Assembly (NCBI RefSeq): GCF_020216065.1
Contig: NZ_JAIWNA010000004.1
Location: 341,165-405,164 of the forward strand
Direction: 5' to 3'
DNA length: 64,000 nt
DNA from: Nocardia rosealba
Lineage (GTDB): Bacteria; Actinomycetota; Actinomycetes; Mycobacteriales; Mycobacteriaceae
In this document: positions 15,498 to 23,296 of the stretch, one piece after another
How positions within the stretch are numbered: the stretch's first letter is position 1
Layout: every line of letters begins with the position of its first letter
Position numbers and translations under genes: made by a program
The notes under the pieces: model-generated
Told to the model about the DNA's origin: nothing
Databases searched by the model: none
Seen by the model: the letters and a program-made list of their open reading frames with translations, nothing else

Positions 15498-15959
15498 CGC
15501 ACCCTCGCTCGTGACGGGATCGACGCCGTCGACAGCGCGCGTCAGACGTTGCGCCGCCTCGCCGGGATCGTGCACCGCCAACGCCTGGTTGACGATCAGC
15601 CAGTCCGCGATGTCCTCACCCGAGACGTATTTGCGGAAGCAGTTGTAGATGGCGTAGTAGGCGAACTCGACCGGATCGGGAAAGGTCAGATCGTCGTCTT
15701 GCAGTGCGGTTATGGGCTCGAGATAGCGGCTGCTGATATTCGCGAGGTCCACGCCGGCCCGAGCAGCCCCAAGGGCATCGATCGGAAGCTCGACGTCTAC
15801 GTGGTGGCGCATCCCGACCACCGAGTCGCGGTAGCGAAGCGCGGAAGGCTTGCCCCGAACATAATCGGTCCACGCCGGAAGGACATCGGCACACAGCGAC
15901 AGATGAACCTGCCGCCGTTGATCGGCTCCCAGCCGGAGGAAGCGCTCATTCGGTGTCAT
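15483..15959 (-). CDS. Hypothetical protein
   Basis: This 158-residue soluble, mostly helical protein has no family recognised. Notable segments are MTPNERFLRLGADQRRQVHLSL at the start, WTDYVRGKPSALRYRDSVVGMRHHVD and FAYYAIYNCFRKYV. The conserved-looking aromatic/charged pattern suggests a real fold. Size and composition would fit an immunity or stress-type accessory protein, but no toxin is adjacent. Its ATG overlaps the stop of a tiny upstream frame (ATGA), hinting at a coupled pair. Confidence 0.65.
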   Translation of the reverse strand: MTPNERFLRLGADQRRQVHLSLCADVLPAWTDYVRGKPSALRYRDSVVGMRHHVDVELPIDALGAARAGVDLANISSRYLEPITALQDDDLTFPDPVEFAYYAIYNCFRKYVSGEDIADWLIVNQALAVHDPGEAAQRLTRAVDGVDPVTSEGASSGG

Positions 15960-16073
15960 GATTCAGCCCGCGCCGTCGCCAGCAGCTCCCGCCACCGCAC
16001 CATCAGCAGTTCGGTGTACTGATCCGCCGCGATCCGGACCGGCGTACTGCAGGTACGCGATGGTGAAATCCAC
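15956..16073 (-). pseudogene. Small coupled gene with probable frameshift
   Basis: A GTG start (16071-16073) preceded by GGGAGG opens with VDFTIAYLQYA. The reading then fits a different frame, VRIAADQYTELLMVRWRELL and ATARAES, whose TGA overlaps the ATG of the next gene. Removing one base in the G/C run near 16033-16042 joins the two parts into a 38-residue protein. Either the gene is frameshifted or the run holds a sequencing error. No function is recognised. Confidence 0.4.
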
Positions 16074-16191
16074 CCTGCGCCTCCCGATCTCGAGGTCGAG
16101 TACTCATCCTACGTGCGTCGGCGGACCTCGTCCGTGGCTGCCGGGTTTGGCCTAGGGTGTGGGGCATCGGGTGCGAGATGAGGGGCGTGCG

Positions 16192-17418
16192 ATGGCTGCT
16201 GTGCTGGTGAAGGGGCAGAATCTGGGGCTGGCGGCGGGGGAGGTGAGGCTGTCGGTGCGTGGTGGTGTGGCGGCGGATCTGTCGGCGCTGCTGGTCACCG
16301 AGGTGGGCAAGGTTCGAACGGATGCCGACTTCGTGTTCTTCAATCAACCCCAGGCCCAGGGGGTCCGTCTGGACGGTGCGACACTCCACGTCACGCCGGC
16401 CCAGGTGCCGGGTGACATCGCGCAGATCCGGGCGGTGATCACGGCCGACGGGCAGACCTTCGGGAGCGGATCGGCACCGGTCGCGGTTGTCGCCGATTGC
16501 GCTGGAAATACTTTGTGCGAGTACGTGATCGAGGGCCTGGATCGAGAAACGGTGGTGATCGCGCTCGAGCTGTATCGCCGGGGTGAGCAGTGGAAGGTGC
16601 GGGCGGTCGGGCAAGGGTATGCCGGCGGATTCGCCGATCTGGTCACCGATCACGGGGTGAGTGTCGATGACGAACCGGAAGTCGTCGCGGCGCCGAGGAC
16701 GGTGCCCGGCGAGCACGCGCTGTCGTTCGAGAAACGGCAGAAACTGGACCTGCGCAAGGAGGAAGTCGCCAAGATCCTCATCGACAAGAGCGCGTTCGGA
16801 ACGCGGGCGCGGGTGGTGCTGGTAATCGACAAGACCGGCAGCATGCAGAAGATGTATCGCGCCGGAACCGTGCACCGGGTGGTGGAGCGGATGATCCCGG
16901 TCGCCACCCAGCTCGACGACGACGGCACCCTCGAGGCCTACCTCTACGCCCTGTCCTACGCGAAACTCCCGGACATCACCGTGGCCGATGCCGAGCGCTG
17001 GACGCAGACCTATCTGCACCTGAACGGCACCCACGACGGTATCGACTACGGCAGCCTCGGCGGACGCAACGACGAACTGCCGATCATGCGCGCGGTGATC
17101 GACACCCTGCACGGCAGCACCCGGCCCACACTCGTCCTGTTCTTCACCGACGGCGGCTTCGCCAAGAAACGCGAGATCGCCGCGCTCATGCGCGAGGCCG
17201 CCCACCTGCCCGCGTTCTGGCAGTTCATCGGACTCGGCCCCGCCAACTTCGGTGTGCTGCGCACCCTGGACGAACTCGACGGCCGGGTGGTCGACAACGC
17301 GGGCTTCTTCGCCGTCCCCGACATCGACCAGCTCGACGACGCTGAGCTCTACCGACACCTGCTCAGCGAGTTCCCCGACTGGCTGCGTGCCGCCCGAGCG
17401 GCCGGAATCGTCCGGTAA
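16192..17418 (+). CDS. TerF-like TerD - VWA protein of the tellurite/stress family
   Basis: In this 408-residue protein, residues 1-165 form a TerD domain: VLVKGQNLGL, VRTDADFVFFNQP, VTPAQVPGDIAQIRAVITADG, CEYVIEGLDRETVVIALELYRRGEQWKVRAVGQGYAGGF, with acidic Ca2+-site residues. Residues 190-408 are a von Willebrand A domain. Its MIDAS-type motif is VLVIDKTGSM (D-x-T-x-S rather than D-x-S-x-S), with LVLFFTDGGF later. The architecture and length match TerF of Ter operons. Ter proteins are linked to tellurite, phage and DNA-damage stress, probably as Ca2+-binding scaffolds. It stands alone here rather than in a terZABCDE cluster, but another TerD protein lies 3 kb away. Confidence 0.85.
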   Translation: MAAVLVKGQNLGLAAGEVRLSVRGGVAADLSALLVTEVGKVRTDADFVFFNQPQAQGVRLDGATLHVTPAQVPGDIAQIRAVITADGQTFGSGSAPVAVVADCAGNTLCEYVIEGLDRETVVIALELYRRGEQWKVRAVGQGYAGGFADLVTDHGVSVDDEPEVVAAPRTVPGEHALSFEKRQKLDLRKEEVAKILIDKSAFGTRARVVLVIDKTGSMQKMYRAGTVHRVVERMIPVATQLDDDGTLEAYLYALSYAKLPDITVADAERWTQTYLHLNGTHDGIDYGSLGGRNDELPIMRAVIDTLHGSTRPTLVLFFTDGGFAKKREIAALMREAAHLPAFWQFIGLGPANFGVLRTLDELDGRVVDNAGFFAVPDIDQLDDAELYRHLLSEFPDWLRAARAAGIVR

Positions 17419-17424
17419 TGGTGA

Positions 17425-17802
17425 CTATTCCGCCGCGACGGGAATGTCTTCCGAGGCTCGGGCGATGACGTCGTCGAGGACATCCCTGGAGCGGATCAGG
17501 TCGGCGATCGTGCGGTCGATCCGGGCTCGTTCGGTGCAGAGTTCATCGATGAGTTCGGGCGTGGCGTTCTCGTTGGCGCGGCCGTCGGCGTCGCGGATGC
17601 AGCACAGGATCTGACCGATCTTCTTGCTGGTCAGCCCGGCCGCGTAGAGCTCCTGGATGTGGATCACCCGGTCCACGGCGAGATCGGGATAGTCACGGTG
17701 GCCGCCCGGGGTTCGGTCAGCGGCAAGCAAACCCTGCTCCTCGTAGTAGCGAAGTGACCGTTCGCTGACGCCGGTCCGCGCCGCGAGCTCCCCGATTCGC
17801 AT
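17425..17802 (-). CDS. MerR family transcriptional regulator
   Basis: This 125-residue regulator has the MerR winged helix-turn-helix MRIGELAARTGVSERSLRYYEEQGLL, then GHRDYPDLAVDRVIHIQELYAAGLTSKKIGQIL, and a C-terminal coiled dimerization helix (ELCTERARIDRTIADLIRSRDVLD). It has a Cys-Cys pair (residues 66-67) but no longer metal-binding loop, so the inducer is probably organic or redox rather than a metal. It is divergent from the old yellow enzyme gene, and a MerR-type stretched promoter lies between them. It very likely activates that gene. Confidence 0.9.
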   Translation of the reverse strand: MRIGELAARTGVSERSLRYYEEQGLLAADRTPGGHRDYPDLAVDRVIHIQELYAAGLTSKKIGQILCCIRDADGRANENATPELIDELCTERARIDRTIADLIRSRDVLDDVIARASEDIPVAAE

Positions 17803-17827
17803 GCGCCACCAGGCCTTTCACGCATCG

Positions 17828-17861
17828 ACTTGAACTTCACACCAATGTCAAGTTTTACCGT
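17828..17861 (+). promoter_or_regulatory. MerR-type promoter/operator of the old yellow enzyme gene
   Basis: ACTTGA (17828-17833) and TCAAGT (17848-17853) form a dyad inside an overlong spacer between TTGAAC (17830-17835) and a -10-like TACCGT (17856-17861), a 20-base spacing. The ATG at 17868 follows only 6 bases later, so the transcript is probably leaderless. The regulator is encoded divergently next door. Confidence 0.6.
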
Positions 17862-17867
17862 ATCCGC

Positions 17868-18968
17868 ATGACGAAGAATGCAGTACCCAGCCTTTTCGAT
17901 GCGGCCGTTCTCGGTGCTCTCGAACTCCCCAACCGGCTCGTGATGGCGCCGATGACGCGCAACCGGGCGGCCGAGGACGGTAGCCCGACCGAACTGATGG
18001 CGACCTACTACGCCCAGCGCGCCGACGCCGGTCTGATCATCGCCGAGGCGGCCAGCCCCAACCAGGTGGGCATCACGTTCGCGGGCATCCCCGGCATCTA
18101 CACCGATGCCCACATCGCCGGCTGGCGCGGGATCACCGAGGCGATCCACGCGGCGGGTGGGCGGACCTTTTTGCAAGTGCAGCACGGTGGGCGCGTCGGG
18201 CATCCGGACAACAGCGGTGCCACCCCGGTCGCCCCCTCGCCGGTTCGGCTGTCGACGCCGATCCGCACCGCGGCAGGCTCGAAGGACGCGGTGATTCCCC
18301 GGGAGCTGAGCATCGACGACATCCACGGCACCGTTCAGGATTTCGCACAGGCGGCCCGCAACGCGATCGCGGCCGGGTTCGACGGCGTGGAGGTGCACAG
18401 CGCCAACGGCATGCTGCTGCATCAGTTCCTGTCCGACAACACCAACCAGCGCACCGACGAATACGGCGGCACCGTCGACAACCGCATCCGGTTCACCGTG
18501 GAGGTGGTCGAGGCCGTGGCCGCGGCGATCGGACCGGAGCGGGTGGGGGTGCGCGTCGCGCCCGGTGTCGGCGCCAACGACATCGTCGAATCCGACACCG
18601 AGGAGCTGTACACCGCGTTGGTCGCCGCACTCGGCGGTCGCGGTCTGGCCTACTTGCACGTGGTGTTCGCCGACCCACGGACACCGGTGTTCGAGCGGAT
18701 CCGGACGGGCTGGGACGGTGTGCTGATCGCCAACCCGGTGCTCGGCTGGGGTTCGCCGTTGCCCGCCGACGGCGGCAGGTCCGCGGCCGAGGAACTGCTC
18801 GCCGCGGGCGCCGACCTGGTCTCGCTCGGCCGGTCATTCCTGGCCAACCCCGACCTCGTCGCCAGGTTGCGCGACGGCGCGCCGATCAACCAGTTCCGTG
18901 AGGACTACTTCTACGGTGGCGATGCGACCGGCTACACCGATTACCCGGTCCTCGAATCCGTGGCGTGA
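17868..18968 (+). CDS. Old yellow enzyme family (NemA-type) ene-reductase
   Basis: This 366-residue FMN TIM-barrel protein carries NRLVMAPMTRNRAAEDG, a lid QVQHGGRVGHP, and the substrate-binding H-x2-N pair in GVEVHSANGMLLHQFLSDNTNQRTDEYGG. The FMN phosphate-binding end is LVSLGRSFLANPDL. This is the classical OYE/NemA arrangement for NAD(P)H-dependent reduction of activated C=C bonds, nitro-esters or N-ethylmaleimide. The divergent MerR regulator and overlong promoter spacer suggest induction by such electrophiles. Full length; start chosen at the ATG directly after the -10. Confidence 0.92.
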   Translation: MTKNAVPSLFDAAVLGALELPNRLVMAPMTRNRAAEDGSPTELMATYYAQRADAGLIIAEAASPNQVGITFAGIPGIYTDAHIAGWRGITEAIHAAGGRTFLQVQHGGRVGHPDNSGATPVAPSPVRLSTPIRTAAGSKDAVIPRELSIDDIHGTVQDFAQAARNAIAAGFDGVEVHSANGMLLHQFLSDNTNQRTDEYGGTVDNRIRFTVEVVEAVAAAIGPERVGVRVAPGVGANDIVESDTEELYTALVAALGGRGLAYLHVVFADPRTPVFERIRTGWDGVLIANPVLGWGSPLPADGGRSAAEELLAAGADLVSLGRSFLANPDLVARLRDGAPINQFREDYFYGGDATGYTDYPVLESVA

Positions 18969-18977
18969 CCGGGCGGA

Positions 18978-19007
18978 TGCCCCGGCGGCCGGATCGCCGC
19001 CGGGGCA
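18978..19007 (+). terminator. Hairpin after the old yellow enzyme gene
   Basis: TGCCCCGGCGGC (18978-18989) pairs perfectly with GCCGCCGGGGCA (18996-19007) across a 6-base loop, 10 bases after the stop codon. There is no T-run, as is common for actinobacterial terminators. Confidence 0.65.
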
Positions 19008-19101
19008 CGGAGGCCGTGTGAGCTGGAGAAACTCGGTTGTCAGCAGGTCGGCAACTCGTTAGCGTGGCTACGTTTTGTGTTCGACTACCGAGAGGAATGC
19101 G

Positions 19102-19590
19102 ATGGAACCCATCACCGAACGCGAGATCAGAGCGTCGTTCGTCAACTGTTCGAAAGGCGACGCCAAACGTCTCAATGTCCCCCGTGACCTGGCCGAACGT
19201 CCGTGGGAAGATCTCGACTTCCTCGGCTGGACCGACCCCTCCTACGCGGGGCGCTGCTACATCGCCGTGCCGCGTGACGGCAAGCTGGTGAGCATCGCGC
19301 TGCGCCACGAGACGGGCGGTTCGGGCAAGACACAGATGTGTGCGCTGTGCCTCACCAGCCACACCGGCGGCGGGGTCTCGCTGATGACGGCGAACAAGGC
19401 CGGGGAATCGGGGCGGCGCGGGAACACGATCGGCAGCTACATGTGCACCGATCTCGCGTGCTCGCTGTACGCCCGCAACAAGAAGAAGCCCTCGATGGGC
19501 AGCCGATACCGCGAGGATCTGACCGTGGAGCAGAAGGCCGAGCGCGTGGTGGAGAACCTCTACGCGTTCGTCGACAAGCTCTACACCTAG
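19102..19590 (+). CDS. FBP-domain (treble-clef zinc finger) protein
   Basis: This 162-residue protein starts MEPITEREIRASFVNCSKGDAKRL and carries RPWEDLDFLGWTDP, RCYIAVP, then two Cys pairs, MCALC (near residue 77) and YMCTDLACSLYARNKK (near 118). This is the FBP C-terminal treble-clef zinc-finger family, distantly linked to EF-G-binding protein FusB by its zinc finger. A role at the ribosome or EF-G is possible by that relation but is not shown. AGAGGA precedes the ATG. The gene is single, between terminator-like hairpins. Confidence 0.85.
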   Translation: MEPITEREIRASFVNCSKGDAKRLNVPRDLAERPWEDLDFLGWTDPSYAGRCYIAVPRDGKLVSIALRHETGGSGKTQMCALCLTSHTGGGVSLMTANKAGESGRRGNTIGSYMCTDLACSLYARNKKKPSMGSRYREDLTVEQKAERVVENLYAFVDKLYT

Positions 19591-19626
19591 CGAACCCGCC
19601 CGGCTGACAGAAAGGAGGTTGCTGCC

Positions 19627-19674
19627 ATGTGCCGACACAGTAGAGCCCAGCTGAAGCGACCCGGGTTCTGTTGA
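19627..19674 (+). CDS. 15-residue Cys-ended leader-like peptide
   Basis: The sequence AAAGGAGGTT at 19611-19620, an almost perfect anti-16S match, is followed after 6 bases by an ATG opening MCRHSRAQLKRPGFC and stop. The last five codons form the 5' arm of a perfect 15-bp hairpin. Short Cys-bearing frames of this style act as leader peptides in actinobacteria. However, the next plus-strand gene is over 550 bases away, so a regulated target is not obvious. It may be only a decayed leader. Confidence 0.35.
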   Translation: MCRHSRAQLKRPGFC

Positions 19675-19694
19675 ACCACAACAGAACCCGGGTC
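19658..19694 (+). terminator. Perfect 15-bp hairpin overlapping the short Cys ORF
   Basis: GACCCGGGTTCTGTT (19658-19672) is exactly inverted at 19680-19694 around a 7-base loop. It has no T-run on either strand. It could end the FBP-domain transcript, end the minus-strand membrane-protein transcript (stop at 19754), or act as an attenuator for the overlapping short ORF. Confidence 0.6.
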
Positions 19695-19753
19695 GGGAGT
19701 CCTTGCCGGTCGAGGCGGCCCGGTTCATCCGGACCGGCCCGAGCGGACGGGAA

Positions 19754-20044
19754 TCAGATCATGGCGTTCATGATGGTGCCGCCGCTGGTGGCGACCACGC
19801 CGCCGATCATCGCGCCCGCGACCATCCGCGGCGACTGCATCGCACCGCCGGTCCACTTCTCCCAGGCGAACTTGCCACCCGCGTAGGTGATGGCGATGAT
19901 GCCCGAAAGCAGCACGAACCAGGTGAAGTAACGCACCATCTGCAAGAGCTTCTCCGACAGCGGCGGCGCCTCGGGTGTCGGATTGCCGATCTGGGCCAAG
20001 GTATCGGTGAAGACCAAGGTATCGGCGACAGCGGCCAGAATCAT
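19754..20044 (-). CDS. Small two-helix membrane protein, paralogue A (pilin/holin-like)
   Basis: This 96-residue protein has a hydrophilic Pro-rich segment GNPTPEAPPLSEKLLQMV, a first membrane helix YFTWFVLLSGIIAITYAGGKF, a short charged loop (AWEKWTGGAMQSPRM) and a second Gly/Ala-rich helix VAGAMIGGVVATSGGTIMNAM. It is about 78 percent identical over 77 aligned residues (60 matches by hand) to the divergent gene at 20250. Two short helices with GG and GxxxG contacts separated by a charged hairpin are reminiscent of VirB2/TrbC pilins or small holins. No secretion or phage genes are nearby, so this is only structural resemblance. Two hairpin-flanked copies suggest duplication by inversion. Confidence 0.7.
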   Translation of the reverse strand: MILAAVADTLVFTDTLAQIGNPTPEAPPLSEKLLQMVRYFTWFVLLSGIIAITYAGGKFAWEKWTGGAMQSPRMVAGAMIGGVVATSGGTIMNAMI

Positions 20045-20137
20045 GTTTGCTCACTCGGTAACTCGGGGGAACGGCGATGAACTGCTGTGGCCGATGGTAT
20101 CCCGTCCGGCGCGGCGTCGCAGCCACCCCCTCGACAG

Positions 20138-20149
20138 AACCGATCGGTT
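20138..20149. promoter_or_regulatory. 12-bp palindrome in the divergent promoter region
   Basis: AACCGATCGGTT is a perfect palindrome midway between the divergent paralogous membrane-protein genes (starts at 20044 and 20250). It may be an operator shared by both; the regulator is unknown. Confidence 0.35.
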
Positions 20150-20249
20150 TTGTTGGTGCGCTGGGGGGTTCGCGGCCGTATCCTGGAACTCGTCCGAATA
20201 CGGCAGCGCTGGAACGTAGTTCGCTATACGCGGAAAAGGGGAGCAGGCT

Positions 20250-20543
20250 ATGAGCATCATTCTGACGTCGATGGCCGACACCGTCACGACGTTTGCGCAG
20301 GTCGGCAACCCTACGCCGGAGGCGCCGCCGCTCTCGGACAAGATCATGCAGATGGTCCAGTACCTCACCTGGTTCATGATTCTGTCGGGCATTCTGGCCA
20401 TCACCGTCGCGGGCGGAAAGTTTGCCTGGGAGAAGTGGAACGGCAGCTCCATGGAGTCGCCCAAGATGATCGCCGGCGCCATGATCGGCGGTGTGGTCGC
20501 CACCAGCGGCGGCACCATCATGAACGCGGTTCTCGGTAGCTAG
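20250..20543 (+). CDS. Small two-helix membrane protein, paralogue B (pilin/holin-like)
   Basis: This 97-residue close paralogue of the gene at 19754 has the same layout: a Pro-rich head GNPTPEAPPLSDKIMQMV, helix YLTWFMILSGILAITVAGGKF, charged hairpin AWEKWNGSSMESPKM, and helix IAGAMIGGVVATSGGTIMNAV. Substitutions between the copies are nearly all conservative (E/D, L/I, R/K, V/I), so both appear to be under selection as proteins. AAAAGGGGAG precedes the ATG. The stop overlaps the convergent TerD-HNH gene by 4 bases. Function is unknown; an oligomeric membrane pore or filament subunit is a reasonable hypothesis. Confidence 0.7.
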   Translation: MSIILTSMADTVTTFAQVGNPTPEAPPLSDKIMQMVQYLTWFMILSGILAITVAGGKFAWEKWNGSSMESPKMIAGAMIGGVVATSGGTIMNAVLGS

Positions 20544-22216
20544 ATCCGGGCGCCCTTGGCTCGGTTGCAGGCCCGGCACAGGATCTGCAGGTTCGACGCG
20601 CTCGTCGCGCCGCCCCGGCTGAGCGGGATGATGTGGTCGAACTCCAGGTAGTGCCGGTCGCCGCATTCCACGCAGGCGCCACCGTCGCGCTGCCAGACCA
20701 GGGCCTTCACGTCCTGGGGAATGCTGCGGCTGTCGCGCTGGCCGGGCGTGAGGACCAGGCGTTTGGCCACGCGCAGCGCGCCTTCGAGCGCGGCCGCCAC
20801 ATAGTCCGGGTCGGCCACGCCGAAGGTCGCGCCGCCGCGCGCGGAGGTCGCGGCCACCACGACGGTGCCGTGTTCGGGGTGCACCGAAACCACCCGGGAC
20901 CAGGGCAGTTCGACGCCGGTGCCGTCGCCGACGAAGCGCAGCTTCTTGGAGCTGCCGATCAGCCTGCCCTCGGAGTGGCGTGGACCGCGCGCGAGCATCC
21001 GGATGTGCACGGCGGGCAGGTCCAGGTGGACGCGTTCGTCCGGGTCCAGGTGCAGGCCCGGTGTGTCGACGGCAGGCAGCTCGCCTGCGCGCAGCCGTGA
21101 CAAGGTGCGGCCCCGGTGCATTCGCCTGCGCAGATCGTCGACGATGGGGCCGCCCAGGTCGAGCTCACCGACGACGTGCTCGAACGCGTCCAGTTCATCG
21201 GCGAACACCTCACCGTCGGCGAACGCGAAAGCGACCATCCGCTCCACCTGGGTGAGGCCGTCCTCGCGCAGAAACGCTCTGCCCTGTTCCTCATCGATGC
21301 GCTGGAACCGCAGCGACGCCCACACCTGTGTCCACTCCGGTGATCGGGTGCCGGGGCCGGTGAGGACCCGCACGGCTCGGTTGCGCCAGTGGGTGAGGAA
21401 CTCGTCGATCTCGGCGGCACACGTCTTGCACGGAGCGTGACCGCCGAACAGCTTGCGGCGCAAGGTATTACCGCAGCGTGCGCAGTGGCCCCGGGTCGGC
21501 GGGAGATATGGGCGCACGCTCGATGTCCATTCGTCGCCGTCCCACCAGCGCAGGCGGTCGGGTGCGTCCGGGTCGGGATGCCAGTCGGCCAGGTCGGGGT
21601 CTGCCGGTGGCGGTGGCGGGGTATCGATGACGCGGCGGGTCAGGGCGGGCGCGCCGGACAGTTCGGCACCGGTCCGGCCGGTGCGGCCTTCGTCGGCTCT
21701 GCCCACGGAGGCCGGTTCGTCGACCGTGACGCCGAATTCGACGGCCAGCCCCCGCAGCCCGCCTGCCCAGCCCTGGCCGATCGCACGGAACCGCCAGCCA
21801 CCGTCGCGCCGGTAGAACTCCCCGAACATCATCGCCTGGACGTCCTCGATGCTGTCGACGGCGAAGCGGGCGACCGGACCGTCGGCGGCGTGCACGGTGA
21901 GAGTGAGGTCGTCGAGGCGATCGAAGGTGGTGTCGTCCACTGATGCCGTGACGACGATGCGGGCGATATCGGCTTCGGTGCGGGGCAGGGAGACGCTCAG
22001 CCGAGCCGTACCCGGTTCGGGTTCCTGGTCGAGCGTGACCGCCTGCGAGGCGTGGCGAGGGGCGTTGAAGAAGACGAAATCGCGGTCGGTGCGGACCAGG
22101 CCGGATTCGGTGACCAGGAGTGCGTGGGCGTCGACAGCCTGCGCTCCCCGCCATGAAACAACCACGGCGAGAAGCGATGTCGGTACCGGCGAATTCGCGC
22201 CCTTGCGTAGTTCCAT
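20540..22216 (-). CDS. TerD - DUF2510 - zinc ribbon - TerB-like - HNH endonuclease fusion
   Basis: Domains in order over 558 residues: TerD at about 1-168 (VRTDRDFVFFNAP, MMFGEFYRRDGGWRFRAIGQGWAGG); a DUF2510 motif around 210-236 (DWHPDPDAPDRLRWWDGDEWT); a four-Cys ribbon near 243-264 (CARC...CKTC); a helical TerB-like acidic segment near 308-358 (VERMVAFAFADGEVFADELDAFEHV); a beta-rich region; and a C-terminal HNH nuclease (ACVECGDRHYLEFDHIIPLSRGG, NLQILCRACNRAKG) with all zinc Cys and the catalytic His present. Comparative genomics of Ter systems has linked TerD modules to DNA-processing nucleases. The fusion implies a stress- or Ca2+-triggered DNA-cleaving role, which is inference. GAGG precedes the chosen ATG; a longer in-frame start at 22294 lacks TerD similarity. 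Confidence 0.85.
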   Translation of the reverse strand: MELRKGANSPVPTSLLAVVVSWRGAQAVDAHALLVTESGLVRTDRDFVFFNAPRHASQAVTLDQEPEPGTARLSVSLPRTEADIARIVVTASVDDTTFDRLDDLTLTVHAADGPVARFAVDSIEDVQAMMFGEFYRRDGGWRFRAIGQGWAGGLRGLAVEFGVTVDEPASVGRADEGRTGRTGAELSGAPALTRRVIDTPPPPPADPDLADWHPDPDAPDRLRWWDGDEWTSSVRPYLPPTRGHCARCGNTLRRKLFGGHAPCKTCAAEIDEFLTHWRNRAVRVLTGPGTRSPEWTQVWASLRFQRIDEEQGRAFLREDGLTQVERMVAFAFADGEVFADELDAFEHVVGELDLGGPIVDDLRRRMHRGRTLSRLRAGELPAVDTPGLHLDPDERVHLDLPAVHIRMLARGPRHSEGRLIGSSKKLRFVGDGTGVELPWSRVVSVHPEHGTVVVAATSARGGATFGVADPDYVAAALEGALRVAKRLVLTPGQRDSRSIPQDVKALVWQRDGGACVECGDRHYLEFDHIIPLSRGGATSASNLQILCRACNRAKGARI

Positions 22217-22456
22217 GGTCCTCGCATGATGCCACGGAGGTCCGACACGGTTTGCCGGAGCGCCGCCCCGGCCACCTCGGTGAGTGTGAGCCATCTCGCA
22301 GGACCGGGCCTGGTTTCACCCATCCTCAGAGGTTTAGCGTTGGGGTCCGCTCGATAACGAAATCCGTTGTGATATAGGGATATTCGGTGCAAAGCGGACA
22401 TTTTGGCGGCCGCCGCGTTCGGTGCCGACGGCCGAGCTGACGAGGAGCTGGTCGGT

Positions 22457-23242
22457 ATGTCGAATGGTCACTTACTCACCCGACGAGGAGCGCTTGCCGC
22501 GCTCGCGCTGCTCGCGGTGGCGGGGTGCGGTGGGTCGGGGCAGGCAGCGCACACTGACGTGCACTGGGATTACGACGCGGAAGGGCCCGACCACTGGGCC
22601 GATCTGGACAGCCGGTTCGTGACCTGCCGCAGCGGGCACGCGCAGTCGCCGATCGATCTGCCCGCCCATACGGAACTGCATCCCGACGAGCACATCGACA
22701 TCGAGTACCGGCCGATGTCCTCGGTGCAGGTGGTGAACAACGGGCACACGATTCAGGCGAACGTGGCGTCCGGCTCGGGTAACCGCATCGTCGTCGACGG
22801 GAGCGCGTTCGAGTTGACCCAGTTCCATTTCCACCTGCCGAGCGAGCACACCGTCGACGGGGCGGAAGCGGCGATGGAGCTGCACTTCGTGCACGCGGAC
22901 CGGGCAGGCAGGCTCGCGGTACTCGCGGTGCTGTTGCGCGCGCAGCCGGACTCGGCGCCGCTGGGGACGGTACTCGCGGCGGCACCGGATCGGATGGGTG
23001 CCACCAGGACGGTGACGAGCATCGATCCGCGCGCGTATCTGCCGACCGGGTTCGCCCAGTTCCGCTACGAGGGTTCGCTCACCACGCCGCCCTGTACCGA
23101 AGGGGTGCGCTGGATCGTGCTGCGCGAACCCGCGCCGGTCGCGATCGCCGATGTGGAGCACTATCGCGCGCTGTTCCCGCACACCAACCGCCCGGTGCAA
23201 CCGCGATTCGGCCGACCGGTCGTGCTGGCCGGACAGAACTGA
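22457..23242 (+). CDS. Alpha-class carbonic anhydrase lipoprotein
   Basis: This 261-residue protein has a lipoprotein signal peptide (RRGALAALALLAVAGCGG, lipobox AVAG-C), so it is anchored outside the membrane. The mature part holds SPIDLP, then zinc histidines in LTQFHFHLPSEHTVDG (two His) and MELHFVH (third His). Late motifs are YEGSLTTPPCTEGVRW and NRPVQP. This is a complete alpha carbonic anhydrase catalysing CO2 hydration. GAGGAG lies 9 bases before the ATG. It is divergent from the TerD-HNH gene. The signal peptide has twin arginines (TRRGAL), so Tat export is possible. Confidence 0.94.
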   Translation: MSNGHLLTRRGALAALALLAVAGCGGSGQAAHTDVHWDYDAEGPDHWADLDSRFVTCRSGHAQSPIDLPAHTELHPDEHIDIEYRPMSSVQVVNNGHTIQANVASGSGNRIVVDGSAFELTQFHFHLPSEHTVDGAEAAMELHFVHADRAGRLAVLAVLLRAQPDSAPLGTVLAAAPDRMGATRTVTSIDPRAYLPTGFAQFRYEGSLTTPPCTEGVRWIVLREPAPVAIADVEHYRALFPHTNRPVQPRFGRPVVLAGQN

Positions 23243-23296
23243 CGGACACGGCGGCTCCTCCCTGCGCACGAGGCCACCGTGGGGCACAGTGGAGAC

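Noticed and set aside
19754..20543. Pilin-like pair as part of a type IV secretion system
   Set aside because: No VirB4, VirD4, relaxase or other conjugation gene is present in the window. The resemblance is only of size and helix layout.
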